A stretch of DNA of 64,000 bases from Paeniglutamicibacter gangotriensis Lz1y (GCF_000348945.1 NZ_AOCK01000007.1:62001-126000); one strand, 5' to 3'; counted from the stretch's first letter, positions 25,694 through 35,476 are shown. Notes: a model not told the origin generated them from the sequence alone. Numbers and translations are program-made.

Positions 25694-28600
25694 TTAATCT
25701 TCAAATCCGTAAAAATACCGTTCGAAGACCTGCCGTGCCCGGCGAGTGGCCTTGAAGTAATCATCCTCCATCACCGAGGCCTCCCCCGGCGCGTAACCGC
25801 ACCAACGGGCGACGGCTTCCATGTCCCGCCAAGACTTGGGCAACACATCGCTGATCCTGCCGGTGCAAATCAGCCCGGCGCTCCGGATCCGACTGGCCAG
25901 CGACCATGCCTGTTCCAGCAGCTCCACCTCGTCCGCCGGAATAATCTCGGCCTCGGCAATCGCCGCCAGGGCCGGCAACGTGGAAGTGGTGCGCAACTCC
26001 GGATGGACCTTGGCATGTTGCAGCTGCATGAGCTGGACCAGCCACTCGACATCGCTCAGCGAGCCGCGCCCCAGCTTCAGGTGCCGTTCGGGCTCCGCAC
26101 CTCGCGGCAGACGCTCGGCCTCTACTCGGGCCTTGATCCGGCGGATCTCCGTGACCTGCTCCGGGCCCATATGCTGTTCGTAGCGCAGCGGATCAACTAA
26201 GGCCATGAAGTCCACTCCCAGTTCCTCGGAACCGGCCATGGGGGTGGCCCGGAGCAAGGCCTGCTGTTCCCAGAGCTGGGACCAACGCCGGTAATACTCT
26301 GCATAAGCGTCAAGAGAGCGCACCAGCGGGCCGCTCTTGCCCTCCGGGCGCAGCGCAGCATCGATCTCCAGCCGCGGCTCCGCCTGGATCGCCGGGACCA
26401 TGGGTCTGCCCAGCAGTGGACCGAGCGAGGTCGCGATGCGGATGGCCTGTTCCTGGGCAGCCTGGGGGTCGGCACCGTCAAAGGCCCGTTGCACAAACAG
26501 CACATCGGCATCCGAGCAATAACCGATTTCGTGCCCGCCCTGCCGCCCCATGGCCACCACCAAAAACTCGCCCAACTGCGGGTTCACGGCAAACTCGGTG
26601 CGTTGAGCCACCTCCAACGCGCCGCGCACCGCGGCACGGTCGTTATCAGCCAGGGCCCGGCCCATCTGTTCCAGGTCGACGACCGCCGCACCATCGGCCA
26701 GCGCAATCCGCAGGATCTCACGGCGACGAATCACCCTGATCAACCGGATCGCCTGCTCGGGAGCGAGATTGCGCTTCAGTTTGGAGGAGATCTCCGTCGA
26801 GAGCGCCTCATAGCTCAAAGGACGCAGCAATTTGTCGTCCCCCAGCCACGCCGTCGACTCCGGGGAGACTTCCAACAGGTCAGTGACGAAGCGGGAGTTG
26901 GAGAGCATCTTGCACAATCGCTCGGCCGCGCCCTTTGAATCACGCAGCATCCCCAGGTACCAGTGCGACTCCCCCAGCGATTCACTCAACCGCCGGAAGC
27001 CCAGCAGGCCGGCATCCGGATCCACCCCCTCAGCGATCCAGCCCAGCAACACCGGCAGCAGCTGCCGCTGCAGGGAGGCGCGGCGGCGCATGCCGCCGGT
27101 GAGTGCCTCGATGTGCCGCATCGCTGCCTTGGGGTCGATGTATCCCAGGGCACGCAGCCGCGACTGGGCGGCCTCGGGCGAGAGCCGCACCTCATCGGCC
27201 GAGAGGTTTGAGGCGTTGCTCAGCAGCGGGCGGTAGAAGATCCGTTCGTGTAGCTGGCGGACCAGGCGCTTGGTCTCGCCCCAGCGCGCCAGCAACCCGG
27301 CAGCCGTGGACAGTTCCACGCCCAGGGTGGAGCGCAACGCGCGCGCCAGCACCCGCTGCCCGTACTCCTTGTGAGGCATCTGATGGGTCCGGCGCAGGTT
27401 CACCAGCTGGATGCGGTGCTCCAGGACCCGCAGGAAACGGTAGGAATCATCGAACTTCGCGGCATCGTCACGACCGATGTACCCGGCCAGGGACAGCGCG
27501 GCGATGGCCCCGGTGGTGGAGCGCACCCGCAGGGTTTCATCAATGCGTCCGTGCACCAGCTGGAGCAGCTGCACGGTGAATTCGACATCGCGCAACCCTC
27601 CGGGGCCCAGCTTAAGCTGGTGCGCCAATTCGGCCGGCTTAATGTTTGCGGTGACCCGCCGGCGCATGCGCTGCACGGATTCCACAAAGCCTTCGCGTTC
27701 CGAGGAGTTCCAGATCAGCGGCGCCACCATGGCCTCATACGCGGCACCGAGCTCCGCATCCCCGGCGATGGCCCGGGCCTTGAGCAGCGCCTGGAACTCC
27801 CAGGAGGCCGCCCAGCGAGCGTAATAGGCGGCGTGGGATTCAAGGGTCCGGCTCAACGCCCCATCCTTGCCCTCGGGGCGCAGGTTCGCATCCACTTCCC
27901 ACAACCCCGGCTCGATGCCCGGGGCATCGATGGCGCGCGAGATCCCGGTGGCCAGTTCCCGGGCAATGCCCAAGGCCAGCTGCTCTTCAAGGCCTTCACT
28001 GGAGTGGACGTAGATGACATCAACGTCGGAGACGTAGTTCAGTTCGCTGGCCCCGCACTTGCCCATGCCGATCACCGCGAGGCGCACCTCGGCAATGTCT
28101 TGGGCCTCGAAGCGTCCGGCTGCCTCCGCCCGGCTAATGGCCAGCGCGCCATCGAGCGCGGCTGCCGCCAGGTCCGCCAGTTCCCGACCCACCACCGGCA
28201 TCGCCGCGAGCGCGTCGGCGGCGCCCAGGTCGCGGTGGGCCAGGGACAGCAGGGCCGTACGGTAGGCCACACGCAGCGTCCGGTAGGCTTCCTCGCCGCT
28301 CACCGTGGCGACCGGTGGGATACCCGATGCCGGATCGGCGCCCACGGCCCGCAGCATCTGGGCCCGCAGTTGTTGTCCGTCGCGCCCGACGATTTCTGCC
28401 GGGGCGGGTTTTTCGAAGATTTCCAGGGCTTCGGGGGCACGGATCAGGAAGTTGGCCAGTGCGTCGGAGGCGCCCAGCAGCCGCAGGAAGCCCGGGGCTG
28501 TAGGCGCATTCTTCGCCAGGTCCAGGGCCGCGGGTGCATGCGGGATGATCCGGATCAGCGCCAGCAGCGCCTGGTCCGGGTCCGCGGCGTAGGCCAGGTG

Positions 28601-28714
28601 GCGCACCAAGGCTGCATGGTCGATGCCCTCCAGCTCCTGGTCCTCCAGGAACCGTTTGGCCCGCTTCAGGTCGTCAAACCCGGAGGAGATCAGTTGCCGC
28701 GTGGAAATCTGCAC
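25694..28714 (-). CDS. glnE: Bifunctional glutamine synthetase adenylyltransferase/deadenylase
   Basis: Attaches and removes AMP on the regulatory tyrosine of glutamine synthetase, adjusting it to nitrogen supply. The 1006-residue protein has two nucleotidyltransferase halves: the N-terminal deadenylase with GKCGASELNYVSDVDVIYVH (Asp230 and Asp232) and the C-terminal adenylylase with GRQGGHEIGYCSDADVLFVQ. Each half is followed by an LRPEGK motif and a helical domain. It starts with GTG 28712-28714 behind AAAGGAGGG, 24 bases after glnA2, so the pair is an operon. Its target GlnA, with Tyr402, is encoded nearby. Confidence 0.96.
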   Translation of the reverse strand: MQISTRQLISSGFDDLKRAKRFLEDQELEGIDHAALVRHLAYAADPDQALLALIRIIPHAPAALDLAKNAPTAPGFLRLLGASDALANFLIRAPEALEIFEKPAPAEIVGRDGQQLRAQMLRAVGADPASGIPPVATVSGEEAYRTLRVAYRTALLSLAHRDLGAADALAAMPVVGRELADLAAAALDGALAISRAEAAGRFEAQDIAEVRLAVIGMGKCGASELNYVSDVDVIYVHSSEGLEEQLALGIARELATGISRAIDAPGIEPGLWEVDANLRPEGKDGALSRTLESHAAYYARWAASWEFQALLKARAIAGDAELGAAYEAMVAPLIWNSSEREGFVESVQRMRRRVTANIKPAELAHQLKLGPGGLRDVEFTVQLLQLVHGRIDETLRVRSTTGAIAALSLAGYIGRDDAAKFDDSYRFLRVLEHRIQLVNLRRTHQMPHKEYGQRVLARALRSTLGVELSTAAGLLARWGETKRLVRQLHERIFYRPLLSNASNLSADEVRLSPEAAQSRLRALGYIDPKAAMRHIEALTGGMRRRASLQRQLLPVLLGWIAEGVDPDAGLLGFRRLSESLGESHWYLGMLRDSKGAAERLCKMLSNSRFVTDLLEVSPESTAWLGDDKLLRPLSYEALSTEISSKLKRNLAPEQAIRLIRVIRRREILRIALADGAAVVDLEQMGRALADNDRAAVRGALEVAQRTEFAVNPQLGEFLVVAMGRQGGHEIGYCSDADVLFVQRAFDGADPQAAQEQAIRIATSLGPLLGRPMVPAIQAEPRLEIDAALRPEGKSGPLVRSLDAYAEYYRRWSQLWEQQALLRATPMAGSEELGVDFMALVDPLRYEQHMGPEQVTEIRRIKARVEAERLPRGAEPERHLKLGRGSLSDVEWLVQLMQLQHAKVHPELRTTSTLPALAAIAEAEIIPADEVELLEQAWSLASRIRSAGLICTGRISDVLPKSWRDMEAVARWCGYAPGEASVMEDDYFKATRRARQVFERYFYGFED

Positions 28715-28738
28715 GTGGATTGCACCCTCCTTTCGGTT

Positions 28739-30079
28739 CTAGAGGATCCCCAGGTAGCGGCGCAGCTCGAACGGGCTGACGTTCTGCCGGTAGCCCTCCC
28801 ACTCATCGCGCTTGTTGCGCAGGAAGGAGGTGTACACCTGTTCGCCCAGGATCTCGGCGACCAGCTCGGATTCTTCCATGGCGCGGATGGCATCGTGCAG
28901 TGAGCCGGGCAGCGGGTCGTGCCCGGAGGCCCGACGTTCAGCGCTGCTGAGCCCCCAAACGTCTTCCTCGGCCTGTGGCTCCAGCTCGTAGCCTTCCTGG
29001 ATGCCCTTTAGTCCGGCACCCAGCAGGCAGGCGTAGGCCAGGTAGGGGTTGGTGGCGGAGTCGATTCCGCGGTATTCCACGCGGGCGCTCTGCCCCTTGC
29101 CCGGCTTGTACAGCGGCACACGCACCAGTGCCGAACGGTTGTTGTGGCCCCAGGACCTGTGGCTGGGGGCTTCTCCCCCGCCCCAGAGACGCTTGTAGGA
29201 GTTCACAAACTGGTTAGTCACGGCCGTAAATTCCGGGGCGTGGTGCAAGATCCCGGCAATGAACTGCCGCGCAGTGTCCGAGAGCTGAAATTCACGTCCG
29301 GCCTCGAAGAACGCATTGGTGTCGCCCTCAAAGAGCGAAAAATGGGTGTGCATGCCACTGCCTGGCTCATCGGAGAACGGTTTAGGCATGAACGTGGCAT
29401 AGATACCCTGTTGGATCGCAACTTCCTTGATCACCGTCCGGAAGGTCATCACGTTGTCGGCGGTCTGCAGCGCATCGGCGTAACGCAGGTCGATCTCGTT
29501 CTGCCCGGGACCGCTTTCGTGGTGGGAAAATTCCACCGAGATCCCCACGGCCTCGAGCATCGTGACAGCGGTGCGCCTAAAATCCTGGGCCACCCCGCCG
29601 GTGACGTGGTCGAAGTATCCGCCGCGGTCAACCGGCACCGGGTAGCCGTCGGGGCCCAGTTCGGAAGAACGCAGCAGGTAGAACTCGATCTCCGGGTGGG
29701 TGTAGCAGGTGAAGCCCATCTCCGAGGCGGCAGCCAGCTGACGCTTGAGAACGTGGCGCGGGTCGGCCACGGCGGGCAGTCCGTCGGGGGTGAGGATGTC
29801 ACAGAACATCCGGGAGGTGGGTTCCACCTCGCCGCGCCACGGCAGGATCTGGAATGTGGAGGGATCGGGCTGCAGCAGCATGTCCGATTCGTAAATGCGC
29901 GACAGACCCTCGATGGAGGAACCATCGAATCCCAGGCCTTCTTCGAAGGCCCCCTCGACCTCGGCCGGCGCCAAGGCCACGGATTTCATGGAACCCACGA
30001 CATCGGTGAACCACAGACGCACGAAGCGAACGTCGCGCTCTTCGATGGTCCTTAGGACGAATTCCTGCTGACGATCCAC
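28739..30079 (-). CDS. glnA2: Second glutamine synthetase-family enzyme (GlnA2 type)
   Basis: A 446-residue type I glutamine synthetase homologue. GS motifs are present: PEIEFYLL, EPGSGMHTHFSLF, NNRSALVRVP and ARVEYRGID. Where GlnA has DLYELP this protein has DVWGLS, so the regulatory tyrosine is missing and GlnE cannot modify it at that site. Some actinobacterial GlnA2-like enzymes act on polyamines or in special conditions, so activity should not be assumed equal to GlnA. The GTG at 30079 is chosen because AAGGA lies six bases upstream and homologues begin MD-QQEFVLR. It is first in the glnA2-glnE operon. Confidence 0.93.
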   Translation of the reverse strand: MDRQQEFVLRTIEERDVRFVRLWFTDVVGSMKSVALAPAEVEGAFEEGLGFDGSSIEGLSRIYESDMLLQPDPSTFQILPWRGEVEPTSRMFCDILTPDGLPAVADPRHVLKRQLAAASEMGFTCYTHPEIEFYLLRSSELGPDGYPVPVDRGGYFDHVTGGVAQDFRRTAVTMLEAVGISVEFSHHESGPGQNEIDLRYADALQTADNVMTFRTVIKEVAIQQGIYATFMPKPFSDEPGSGMHTHFSLFEGDTNAFFEAGREFQLSDTARQFIAGILHHAPEFTAVTNQFVNSYKRLWGGGEAPSHRSWGHNNRSALVRVPLYKPGKGQSARVEYRGIDSATNPYLAYACLLGAGLKGIQEGYELEPQAEEDVWGLSSAERRASGHDPLPGSLHDAIRAMEESELVAEILGEQVYTSFLRNKRDEWEGYRQNVSPFELRRYLGIL

Positions 30080-30201
30080 GGAGGGTCCTTCCACAAGGGG
30101 TTATCTGGCGACGGTTCCCGCCCCCACTGACTCACTTTATACGCTTTGGCTGGGCGACACAGAACCACAACTTCGGTGGAAAGTGCATTAGTCTCGTGCC
30201 C

Positions 30202-31056
30202 ATGAGTGCTCATCCTTCCACACCCGTCATTCCTCCCACCCCCGGCACCGGTTCGGGCCCCCGCATCAGGCTGCACCACTTGCAAAAGGCCAAGGACGAG
30301 GGGACGAAATTCGCGATGCTCACCGCCTACGACACCATGATGGCTTCCATCTTTGATGCCGCGGGTATCGAGGTGCTGCTGGTGGGCGATTCTGCGGCGA
30401 ACACCGTCATGGGCTACTCCTCGACCCTGCCGATCACGCTCGAGGAGATGGTGGTCTTTGCCAAGTCCGTGGTCTCCGGTGCCAAGCGTGCCCTGGTGGT
30501 CTGTGACCTGCCCTTCGGCTCCTACGAGGTCTCCATCGAACAAGCAGTGGCCTCCGCGGTGAAGCTCATGAAAGAGGGCGGGGTGCACGCGGTGAAGATG
30601 GAGGGCGGGGCCTACTACGCCCCGCATGTGCGGGCGATGGTCGCTGCCGGTGTGCCGGTGATGGCACACATCGGTTTCACCCCGCAGGCCGAGCACGCCC
30701 TGGGCGGCTACAGGGTGCAGGGCCGTGGGGATGCCGCGGAGGCGATGCTCGCCGATGCCCGCGCTTTAGAAGAGGCCGGCGCCTTCACGGTGCTGATGGA
30801 AATGGTTCCCACCGACACCGCGGCCAGGGTCGATGCGGCCCTGCACGTGCCCACCGTGGGCATCGGGGCCGGCGGCGCCACGACCGGCCAGGTGCTGGTG
30901 TGGCAGGACATGCTCGGGCTCGGTGAGGGCAAGAGCCCACGCTTTGTGAAGAAGTATGCGGACCTGCGCTCGGTGGTCGCCGGCGCAGCCGCCGCCTACC
31001 ACCGCGAGGTGCTCGACGGGGCATTTCCCTCCGCCGAGCACGAGTTCGGGCAGTAG
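30202..31056 (+). CDS. panB: 3-methyl-2-oxobutanoate hydroxymethyltransferase
   Basis: First committed enzyme of pantothenate (CoA precursor) synthesis; it adds a one-carbon unit from methylene-tetrahydrofolate to ketoisovalerate. The 284-residue protein shows FAMLTAYDTMMASIFDAAG, VLLVGDSAANTVMGY with the metal-binding Asp, AVKMEGG, and the GIGAGGATTGQVLVWQDMLG segment. A TAGTCT -10-like hexamer ends seven bases before the ATG 30202 and there is no Shine-Dalgarno, suggesting a leaderless start; an in-frame GTG at 30196 is the alternative. It is divergent from glnA2. No panC or panD is nearby. Confidence 0.95.
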   Translation: MSAHPSTPVIPPTPGTGSGPRIRLHHLQKAKDEGTKFAMLTAYDTMMASIFDAAGIEVLLVGDSAANTVMGYSSTLPITLEEMVVFAKSVVSGAKRALVVCDLPFGSYEVSIEQAVASAVKLMKEGGVHAVKMEGGAYYAPHVRAMVAAGVPVMAHIGFTPQAEHALGGYRVQGRGDAAEAMLADARALEEAGAFTVLMEMVPTDTAARVDAALHVPTVGIGAGGATTGQVLVWQDMLGLGEGKSPRFVKKYADLRSVVAGAAAAYHREVLDGAFPSAEHEFGQ

Positions 31057-31067
31057 CTAACTCGCAG

Positions 31068-31262
31068 CTAGTCCTCTTCTTCCTCGTCCTCTTCATCCCA
31101 CTGTTCGTTGCGTTCGCGCACCTTGGACATGGCCAGTTCGGCCTCGGCACGGGACTTGTAAGGGCCCAGCAGCTTCGACCAGTCGGCCATCGGGCCCGAC
31201 TCGACCTGGCCGGTGGTGATGTTGAACCAGAATTCGCCCTCGCCGGGCAATGCTCCACTCAT
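31068..31262 (-). CDS. Small SPOR-like protein with acidic tail
   Basis: A 64-residue cytosolic protein, EFWFNITTGQVESG...DWSKLLGPYKSRAEAELAMSKV, followed by a strongly acidic C-terminus (DEEDEEEED). The core resembles the SPOR fold pattern used in many small actinobacterial proteins found upstream of map. No export signal is present, so peptidoglycan binding is unlikely. The ATG at 31260-31262 has AAAGGTGG upstream. Function is unknown. Confidence 0.82.
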   Translation of the reverse strand: MSGALPGEGEFWFNITTGQVESGPMADWSKLLGPYKSRAEAELAMSKVRERNEQWDEEDEEEED

Positions 31263-31396
31263 CGGGACTGACCCACCTTTCGTTAGTGCCTAGATCCTTG
31301 TGCCACCTACCCTACCGTCGGGCGGGCCTCTTGGTCCGTGCGAAACGATAGTTCCCCATGGTCCGAGGCCGTGTTCTCGGCGCTAGAATGGAAACC

Positions 31397-32272
31397 ATGT
31401 CTTCAGCAACAACAGCACCCATCGGCTCCCTGACCCCCGGGACCCCGACGCCCCAACGAACCGTCCCGCATTCCATCCCCCGCCCCGAGTACGTCGGGCG
31501 CCCGGCCCCACGCAAGTCAGATGCCCCGGAAGTCAGGTCGCCGGAGATCATCGCTAAGATGCGCGTGGCCTCGAAAATCGCCGCGCAGGCGCTGGTTGAG
31601 GTCGGCAAGGCCGTAGTCCCGGGGGTCACCACCGATGAGTTGGATCGGGTCGGTCACGAGTTCCTGCTGGATCACAAGGCCTACCCCTCAACCCTGGGCT
31701 ACCGCGGTTTCACCAAGTCGTTGTGTGCCTCGATCAACGAGGTCATCTGCCACGGCATCCCCGACACCACCGTGGTGCAGGACGGGGACATCGTCAACAT
31801 CGATATCACCGCGTTCATTGGCGGGGTGCATGGGGACACCAATGCGACATTCCTGGCCGGAAACGTGGATGAGGATTCCCGCCTGCTGGTGGAGCGCACC
31901 CAGGAATCGCTGCGTCGAGCCATCAAATCGGTGATGCCTGGCCGGGAGATCAACGTCATCGGCCGCACCATCTCCGCTTATGCCAAGCGCTTCGGTTACG
32001 GCGTGGTGCGTGACTTCACAGGGCATGGCGTGGCAGAATCCTTTCATACAGGTTTGATCATCCCGCACTACGACGCCGCACCGGCCTACAGCCAGCTCAT
32101 CGAGGAAGGCATGACCTTTACGATCGAGCCCATGTTGACCCTGGGCACCATCGAGTGGGACATGTGGGAGGACGGCTGGACCGCCACCACCAAGGACCGG
32201 AAACGGACCGCCCAGTTTGAACACACCTTGCTCGTCAACGAGGACGGCGCAGAAATACTCACCCTGCCCTAG
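31397..32272 (+). CDS. map: Methionine aminopeptidase, type I
   Basis: Removes N-terminal methionine from nascent proteins using two metal ions. The 291-residue protein has the metal ligands in [43 protein letters not shown] and FEHTLLV, all intact. About 40 residues precede the catalytic domain, including a Pro-rich stretch ([12 protein letters not shown]), as in actinobacterial type 1c enzymes. The ATG 31397 lies seven bases after a TAGAAT hexamer with no Shine-Dalgarno, suggesting a leaderless mRNA; upstream in-frame starts at 31358 and 31388 are not used. The ppgK gene follows after 48 bases. Confidence 0.96.
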   Translation: MSSATTAPIGSLTPGTPTPQRTVPHSIPRPEYVGRPAPRKSDAPEVRSPEIIAKMRVASKIAAQALVEVGKAVVPGVTTDELDRVGHEFLLDHKAYPSTLGYRGFTKSLCASINEVICHGIPDTTVVQDGDIVNIDITAFIGGVHGDTNATFLAGNVDEDSRLLVERTQESLRRAIKSVMPGREINVIGRTISAYAKRFGYGVVRDFTGHGVAESFHTGLIIPHYDAAPAYSQLIEEGMTFTIEPMLTLGTIEWDMWEDGWTATTKDRKRTAQFEHTLLVNEDGAEILTLP

Positions 32273-32320
32273 CTGCTGGCCGTCTGCCAATAGTCCCGTT
32301 CGAGAAGGAAACATCACTGC

Positions 32321-33106
32321 ATGTCACATAGCGCAAACCTCCCGGCCGCTTCCCTTGCCATCGGGGTCGACATTGGCGGCACCGGAATCAAGGGAGGCAT
32401 CGTCGACCTCTCCACCGGGAAATTGGTCGGGGAACGCGTCCGCATCGACACCCCGAAGCCAGCGACCCCGCCGGCCGTCGCCCAGGTCGTGGCGCAGATC
32501 GTGGAGCAGCTCGATGCCCGCGAAGACGCCCCGGGAACCGCTTCCCCGGTGGGCGTCACCTTCCCGGCAATCATCCACCGCGGGGTGGCCCGCTCCGCGG
32601 CCAACGTGGACAAGTCCTGGATCGGCACCGACGTCGATGCACTGTTCACCAACCAGTTGGGTCGCCCGGTGCATGTGATGAACGATGCCGATGCTGCAGG
32701 CCTGGCCGAGGTGCACTTCGGTGCCGGGGTGGGGGTCGACGGCACGGTACTGGTCATCACCCTGGGCACCGGCATCGGCTCGGCGTTGATCCACAACGGC
32801 GTGCTGGTCCCGAACCTGGAACTCGGACACCTGGAGCTAGACTCGGCCGTCGCCGAATCCCGCGCTTCGGCCTCCGCACGCGAACGCGAGAACCTGTCCT
32901 GGGACGAATACGCGCAACGGTTGCAGCGCTTCTTCTCCCACGTGGAGTTCCTCTTCTCCCCCAGCCTGTTTGTCATTGGCGGCGGGATCTCCAAGCGGGC
33001 CGAAGACTATCTGCCCCAGCTCTCGATCAACACCCCAATCACCGTGGCGAAGTCGAAGAACAATGCCGGAATCGTGGGTGGAGCCTTGCAGTCGGCGGTC
33101 TCCTAG
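32321..33106 (+). CDS. ppgK: Polyphosphate glucokinase (ROK family)
   Basis: Phosphorylates glucose using inorganic polyphosphate (and often ATP), a pathway typical of Actinomycetota; an Arthrobacter polyphosphate/ATP-glucomannokinase is a known relative. The 261-residue protein has the phosphate-binding GVDIGGTGIKGG, the strongly PPGK-like TFPAIIHRGVARSAANVDKS, catalytic Asp in MNDADAAGLAE and the ATP-site LGTGIGSALI. It lacks the zinc-binding cysteine cluster of other ROK kinases. The start at 32321 has AAGGA upstream. It is probably co-transcribed with map and ends in a strong hairpin. Confidence 0.93.
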   Translation: MSHSANLPAASLAIGVDIGGTGIKGGIVDLSTGKLVGERVRIDTPKPATPPAVAQVVAQIVEQLDAREDAPGTASPVGVTFPAIIHRGVARSAANVDKSWIGTDVDALFTNQLGRPVHVMNDADAAGLAEVHFGAGVGVDGTVLVITLGTGIGSALIHNGVLVPNLELGHLELDSAVAESRASASARERENLSWDEYAQRLQRFFSHVEFLFSPSLFVIGGGISKRAEDYLPQLSINTPITVAKSKNNAGIVGGALQSAVS

Positions 33107-33122
33107 CCGTATTCGCAAAGCC

Positions 33123-33182
33123 AAACGGCGGGTTCCCGCTGCGCTGTCCACTACTGGACCAAGCGCGGGGAACCCGCCGTTT
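33123..33182. terminator. Long hairpin between ppgK and nrdR
   Basis: AAACGGCGGGTTCCC pairs with GGGAACCCGCCGTTT, with further inner pairing. It lies between convergent genes and ends in a short T-run in both directions. Confidence 0.85.
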
Positions 33183-33217
33183 CTGTTGGGCGCCGGAGCC
33201 CATAAATCTGCCGAAAG

Positions 33218-33706
33218 CTAATGTGCGCCCAATGGACGCTGATGGCCCACCGGCCGGGTATCACGCTCGGCGCGCAACTTCGCGATCGCACTTTCAAAGT
33301 CCTTGAGCGATTCAAAGTCCTGGTAGACGCTGGCGAAGCGCAGGTAGGCGACCTCGTCGAGGCGTTGCAGCGGCGCCAGGATCGCCAGCCCGACCTCGCG
33401 GGCGTTGATCTCCGCGGCCCCACTGGAGCGCACCGCTTCCTCAACTTCCTGGGCCAACATCGCCAGATCGTCGTCGGTGACGGGCCGCCCTTGGCAGGCC
33501 TTGCGCACACCGTTGATGACCTTGGCGCGGCTAAACGGCTCGGCCACCCCGGAACGCTTGAGCACATTCAGGCTGGTGGTTTCCGCGGTGCTAAATCGCC
33601 GACCGCATGCTGCGCATTGGCGGCGTCGCCGGATCGCGGTTCCGTCGTCGGTGAGGCGGCTGTCTACAACACGCGAATCGGTGTGCCTGCAATAGGGACA
33701 GTACAT
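33218..33706 (-). CDS. nrdR: Ribonucleotide reductase regulator NrdR
   Basis: Represses ribonucleotide reductase genes in response to ATP/dATP. The 162-residue protein has an N-terminal zinc ribbon with Cys3, Cys6, Cys31 and Cys34 (CPYC and CAAC), basic DNA-contact residues (AIRRRRQC) and an ATP-cone domain (about 49-139). The ATG at 33706 follows GAGGAAGGGG. Upstream, TTGTGA-N18-TAAACT and a 14-bp dyad look like a regulated promoter. No nrd operon is in the window. Confidence 0.96.
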   Translation of the reverse strand: MYCPYCRHTDSRVVDSRLTDDGTAIRRRRQCAACGRRFSTAETTSLNVLKRSGVAEPFSRAKVINGVRKACQGRPVTDDDLAMLAQEVEEAVRSSGAAEINAREVGLAILAPLQRLDEVAYLRFASVYQDFESLKDFESAIAKLRAERDTRPVGHQRPLGAH

Positions 33707-33733
33707 GGCACCCCTTCCTCGGGTCTTTCACAA

Positions 33734-33770
33734 AGCACACTTGTGCTGAGGATTAGTTTAGGGCCACCTA
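33734..33770 (-). promoter_or_regulatory. Probable nrdR promoter and dyad
   Basis: On the minus strand a TAAACT -10-like hexamer at about 33755-33760 is followed by the perfect dyad AGCACA-CT-TGTGCT (33734-33747) near the expected transcription start. The dyad is not the usual NrdR box, so the binding protein is uncertain. Confidence 0.4.
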
Positions 33771-33848
33771 CAGTTTATTCACAACAAAGCCAATACCATA
33801 ACTCGTGGTCAAGTCACATATCAGCGTTCATGACGATGCCAGACCGGG

Positions 33849-35207
33849 CTAGGAAAAGCGCAGGGCCACGGCGTCGCCGTGCCCCGGGAGGTCCTCGGCG
33901 TTGGCCAGCGCGATCACGTGCGGAGCCACCACGGAAAGTGCGCCGCGGTCGTAGTCAATGACCTGGATGGCCTTGAGGAAAGTGTTCACGTTCAGGCCCG
34001 AGGCGAACGCGGCGGTTCCACTGGTGGGCAGCACGTGGTTGGAGCCGGCACAGTAGTCCCCCAGACTCACCGGGGCGTCGGGACCCACAAACACGGCGCC
34101 GGCCGCGGTGATCCTGGCGGCGACGGCCGCGGCATCGCGCGTATGGATCTCCAGGTGCTCGGCGGCGTACACATTACAGACCGCGATCCCCGCCTCCACG
34201 TCGTCAACCAGGATGATGGCCGACTGATTGCCGCCCAGGGCCTCGCGCACGCGTTCGGAGTGCTTGGTGGTGGCACATTGGTCCTCCAACGCGTTGCGCA
34301 CAGACTCGGCGAGCTCGGGAGAGTCGGTGATGAGCACCGCCGCGGCGTTCGGGTCGTGTTCGGCCTGGGAAATCATGTCCGCCGCCACGAAGGCAGGGTT
34401 GGCGGCGGCGTCGGCCAGGATCGCGATCTCGGTGGGGCCGGCCTCCGCGTCGATGCCGACCACGCCCTTGACCAGGCGCTTGGCGGTTGCCACAAACAGG
34501 TTGCCGGGGCCCGTGACCACGTCGACCGGCTCGATGGCCAGGGCCGGGTCCATGCCTTCGCCGACCGGAACGCCGTAGGCGAAGGCCGCTATGGCCTGTG
34601 CGCCGCCGATCGCATGCACCTCCGTCACACCCAGCAGCAGGGCAGCGGCCAGGATCGTGGGGTGCGGCAGGCCGCCGAATTCCTTTTGCGGCGGCGAGGC
34701 TATGGCCAGGGATCCGACGCCTGCGGCCAAGGCGGGCACGGCGTTCATGATTACCGAGCTGGGGTAGACGGCCAATCCGCCGGGCACGTACAGGCCCACC
34801 CGGCGCACCGGAACCCAGCGCTGGGTGACGGTGGCACCGACGCCGTATTCGACCACGGTGTCCCCGGGGACCTGGGCTGCGGCAAAGGCTCGTGCCCGGG
34901 TGATGGATTCCTCCAACCCGGCACGGACCTCGGGGTCAAGTTCGACCAGGGCGCGTTCCATGGCCTCGGCCGGGACCCGGGTGTGGCTCTGGAGAACGCC
35001 GTCAAATTTCTGAGCCAGCTCCGCTAGCGCGGTGAACCCCTCGGTGCGCACCCGCCCAATGATCGACTCCACGGCCGCTGCGGCGGTGGAGAAGTCCAGT
35101 TCCGGGCGCGGCAGCACCGCCTTGAGGCTTGCATGGTTCAGTGCCGCGCCGCGCAGATCGAGATCTTGGAGGGCGGAAAATATCTGGGGGCTCACGTTGG
35201 AAGTCAC
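33849..35207 (-). CDS. hisD: Histidinol dehydrogenase
   Basis: Oxidises histidinol to histidine in two NAD-dependent steps with a zinc ion. The 452-residue protein matches family length and contains the NAD segment [10 protein letters not shown], the [10 protein letters not shown] region (zinc and catalytic residues) and the C-terminal zinc-binding [10 protein letters not shown]. The GTG start at 35205-35207 is six bases from a TAAACT -10-like hexamer with no Shine-Dalgarno, so it is probably leaderless. It lies between nrdR and dnaE; the other his genes are not in the window. Confidence 0.96.
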   Translation of the reverse strand: MTSNVSPQIFSALQDLDLRGAALNHASLKAVLPRPELDFSTAAAAVESIIGRVRTEGFTALAELAQKFDGVLQSHTRVPAEAMERALVELDPEVRAGLEESITRARAFAAAQVPGDTVVEYGVGATVTQRWVPVRRVGLYVPGGLAVYPSSVIMNAVPALAAGVGSLAIASPPQKEFGGLPHPTILAAALLLGVTEVHAIGGAQAIAAFAYGVPVGEGMDPALAIEPVDVVTGPGNLFVATAKRLVKGVVGIDAEAGPTEIAILADAAANPAFVAADMISQAEHDPNAAAVLITDSPELAESVRNALEDQCATTKHSERVREALGGNQSAIILVDDVEAGIAVCNVYAAEHLEIHTRDAAAVAARITAAGAVFVGPDAPVSLGDYCAGSNHVLPTSGTAAFASGLNVNTFLKAIQVIDYDRGALSVVAPHVIALANAEDLPGHGDAVALRFS

Positions 35208-35296
35208 CGCACCAGTTTATCGCGGGTGCACGCTCCCGCCGGCCTTGGCTGCCATACGGGCTCCGGAGGCCGTAACCCGGCCACACATCCAGGCTC

Positions 35297-35476
35297 ATGT
35301 GGACCAACTGGATCGGGCTGCTGCGCACTGCTTCGGGCATCAGGCGCCCGGACCGGACGTACGCCCGTCAACCGGCCATCGAATTCACGCTGGGTGTTGA
35401 TCCCGACTCGGTGAGGTGGGAAGACTTCCATCCGGAGTTGGCCGCCGCCGACTCCCCCGCGCCCGGAAAGCAGTAG
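35297..35476 (+). CDS. Possible 59-residue small protein between hisD and dnaE
   Basis: An ATG at 35297 opens a 59-codon frame, MWTNWIGLLRTASGIR...FTLGVDPDSVRWEDFHPELAA...PGKQ, ending at TAG 35474-35476. Codon use has high third-position GC like neighbouring genes, and the frame begins just after an in-frame TAA, both consistent with coding. There is no good Shine-Dalgarno and no recognisable family. It lies opposite in strand to both flanking genes. Function is unknown. Confidence 0.4.
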   Translation: MWTNWIGLLRTASGIRRPDRTYARQPAIEFTLGVDPDSVRWEDFHPELAAADSPAPGKQ

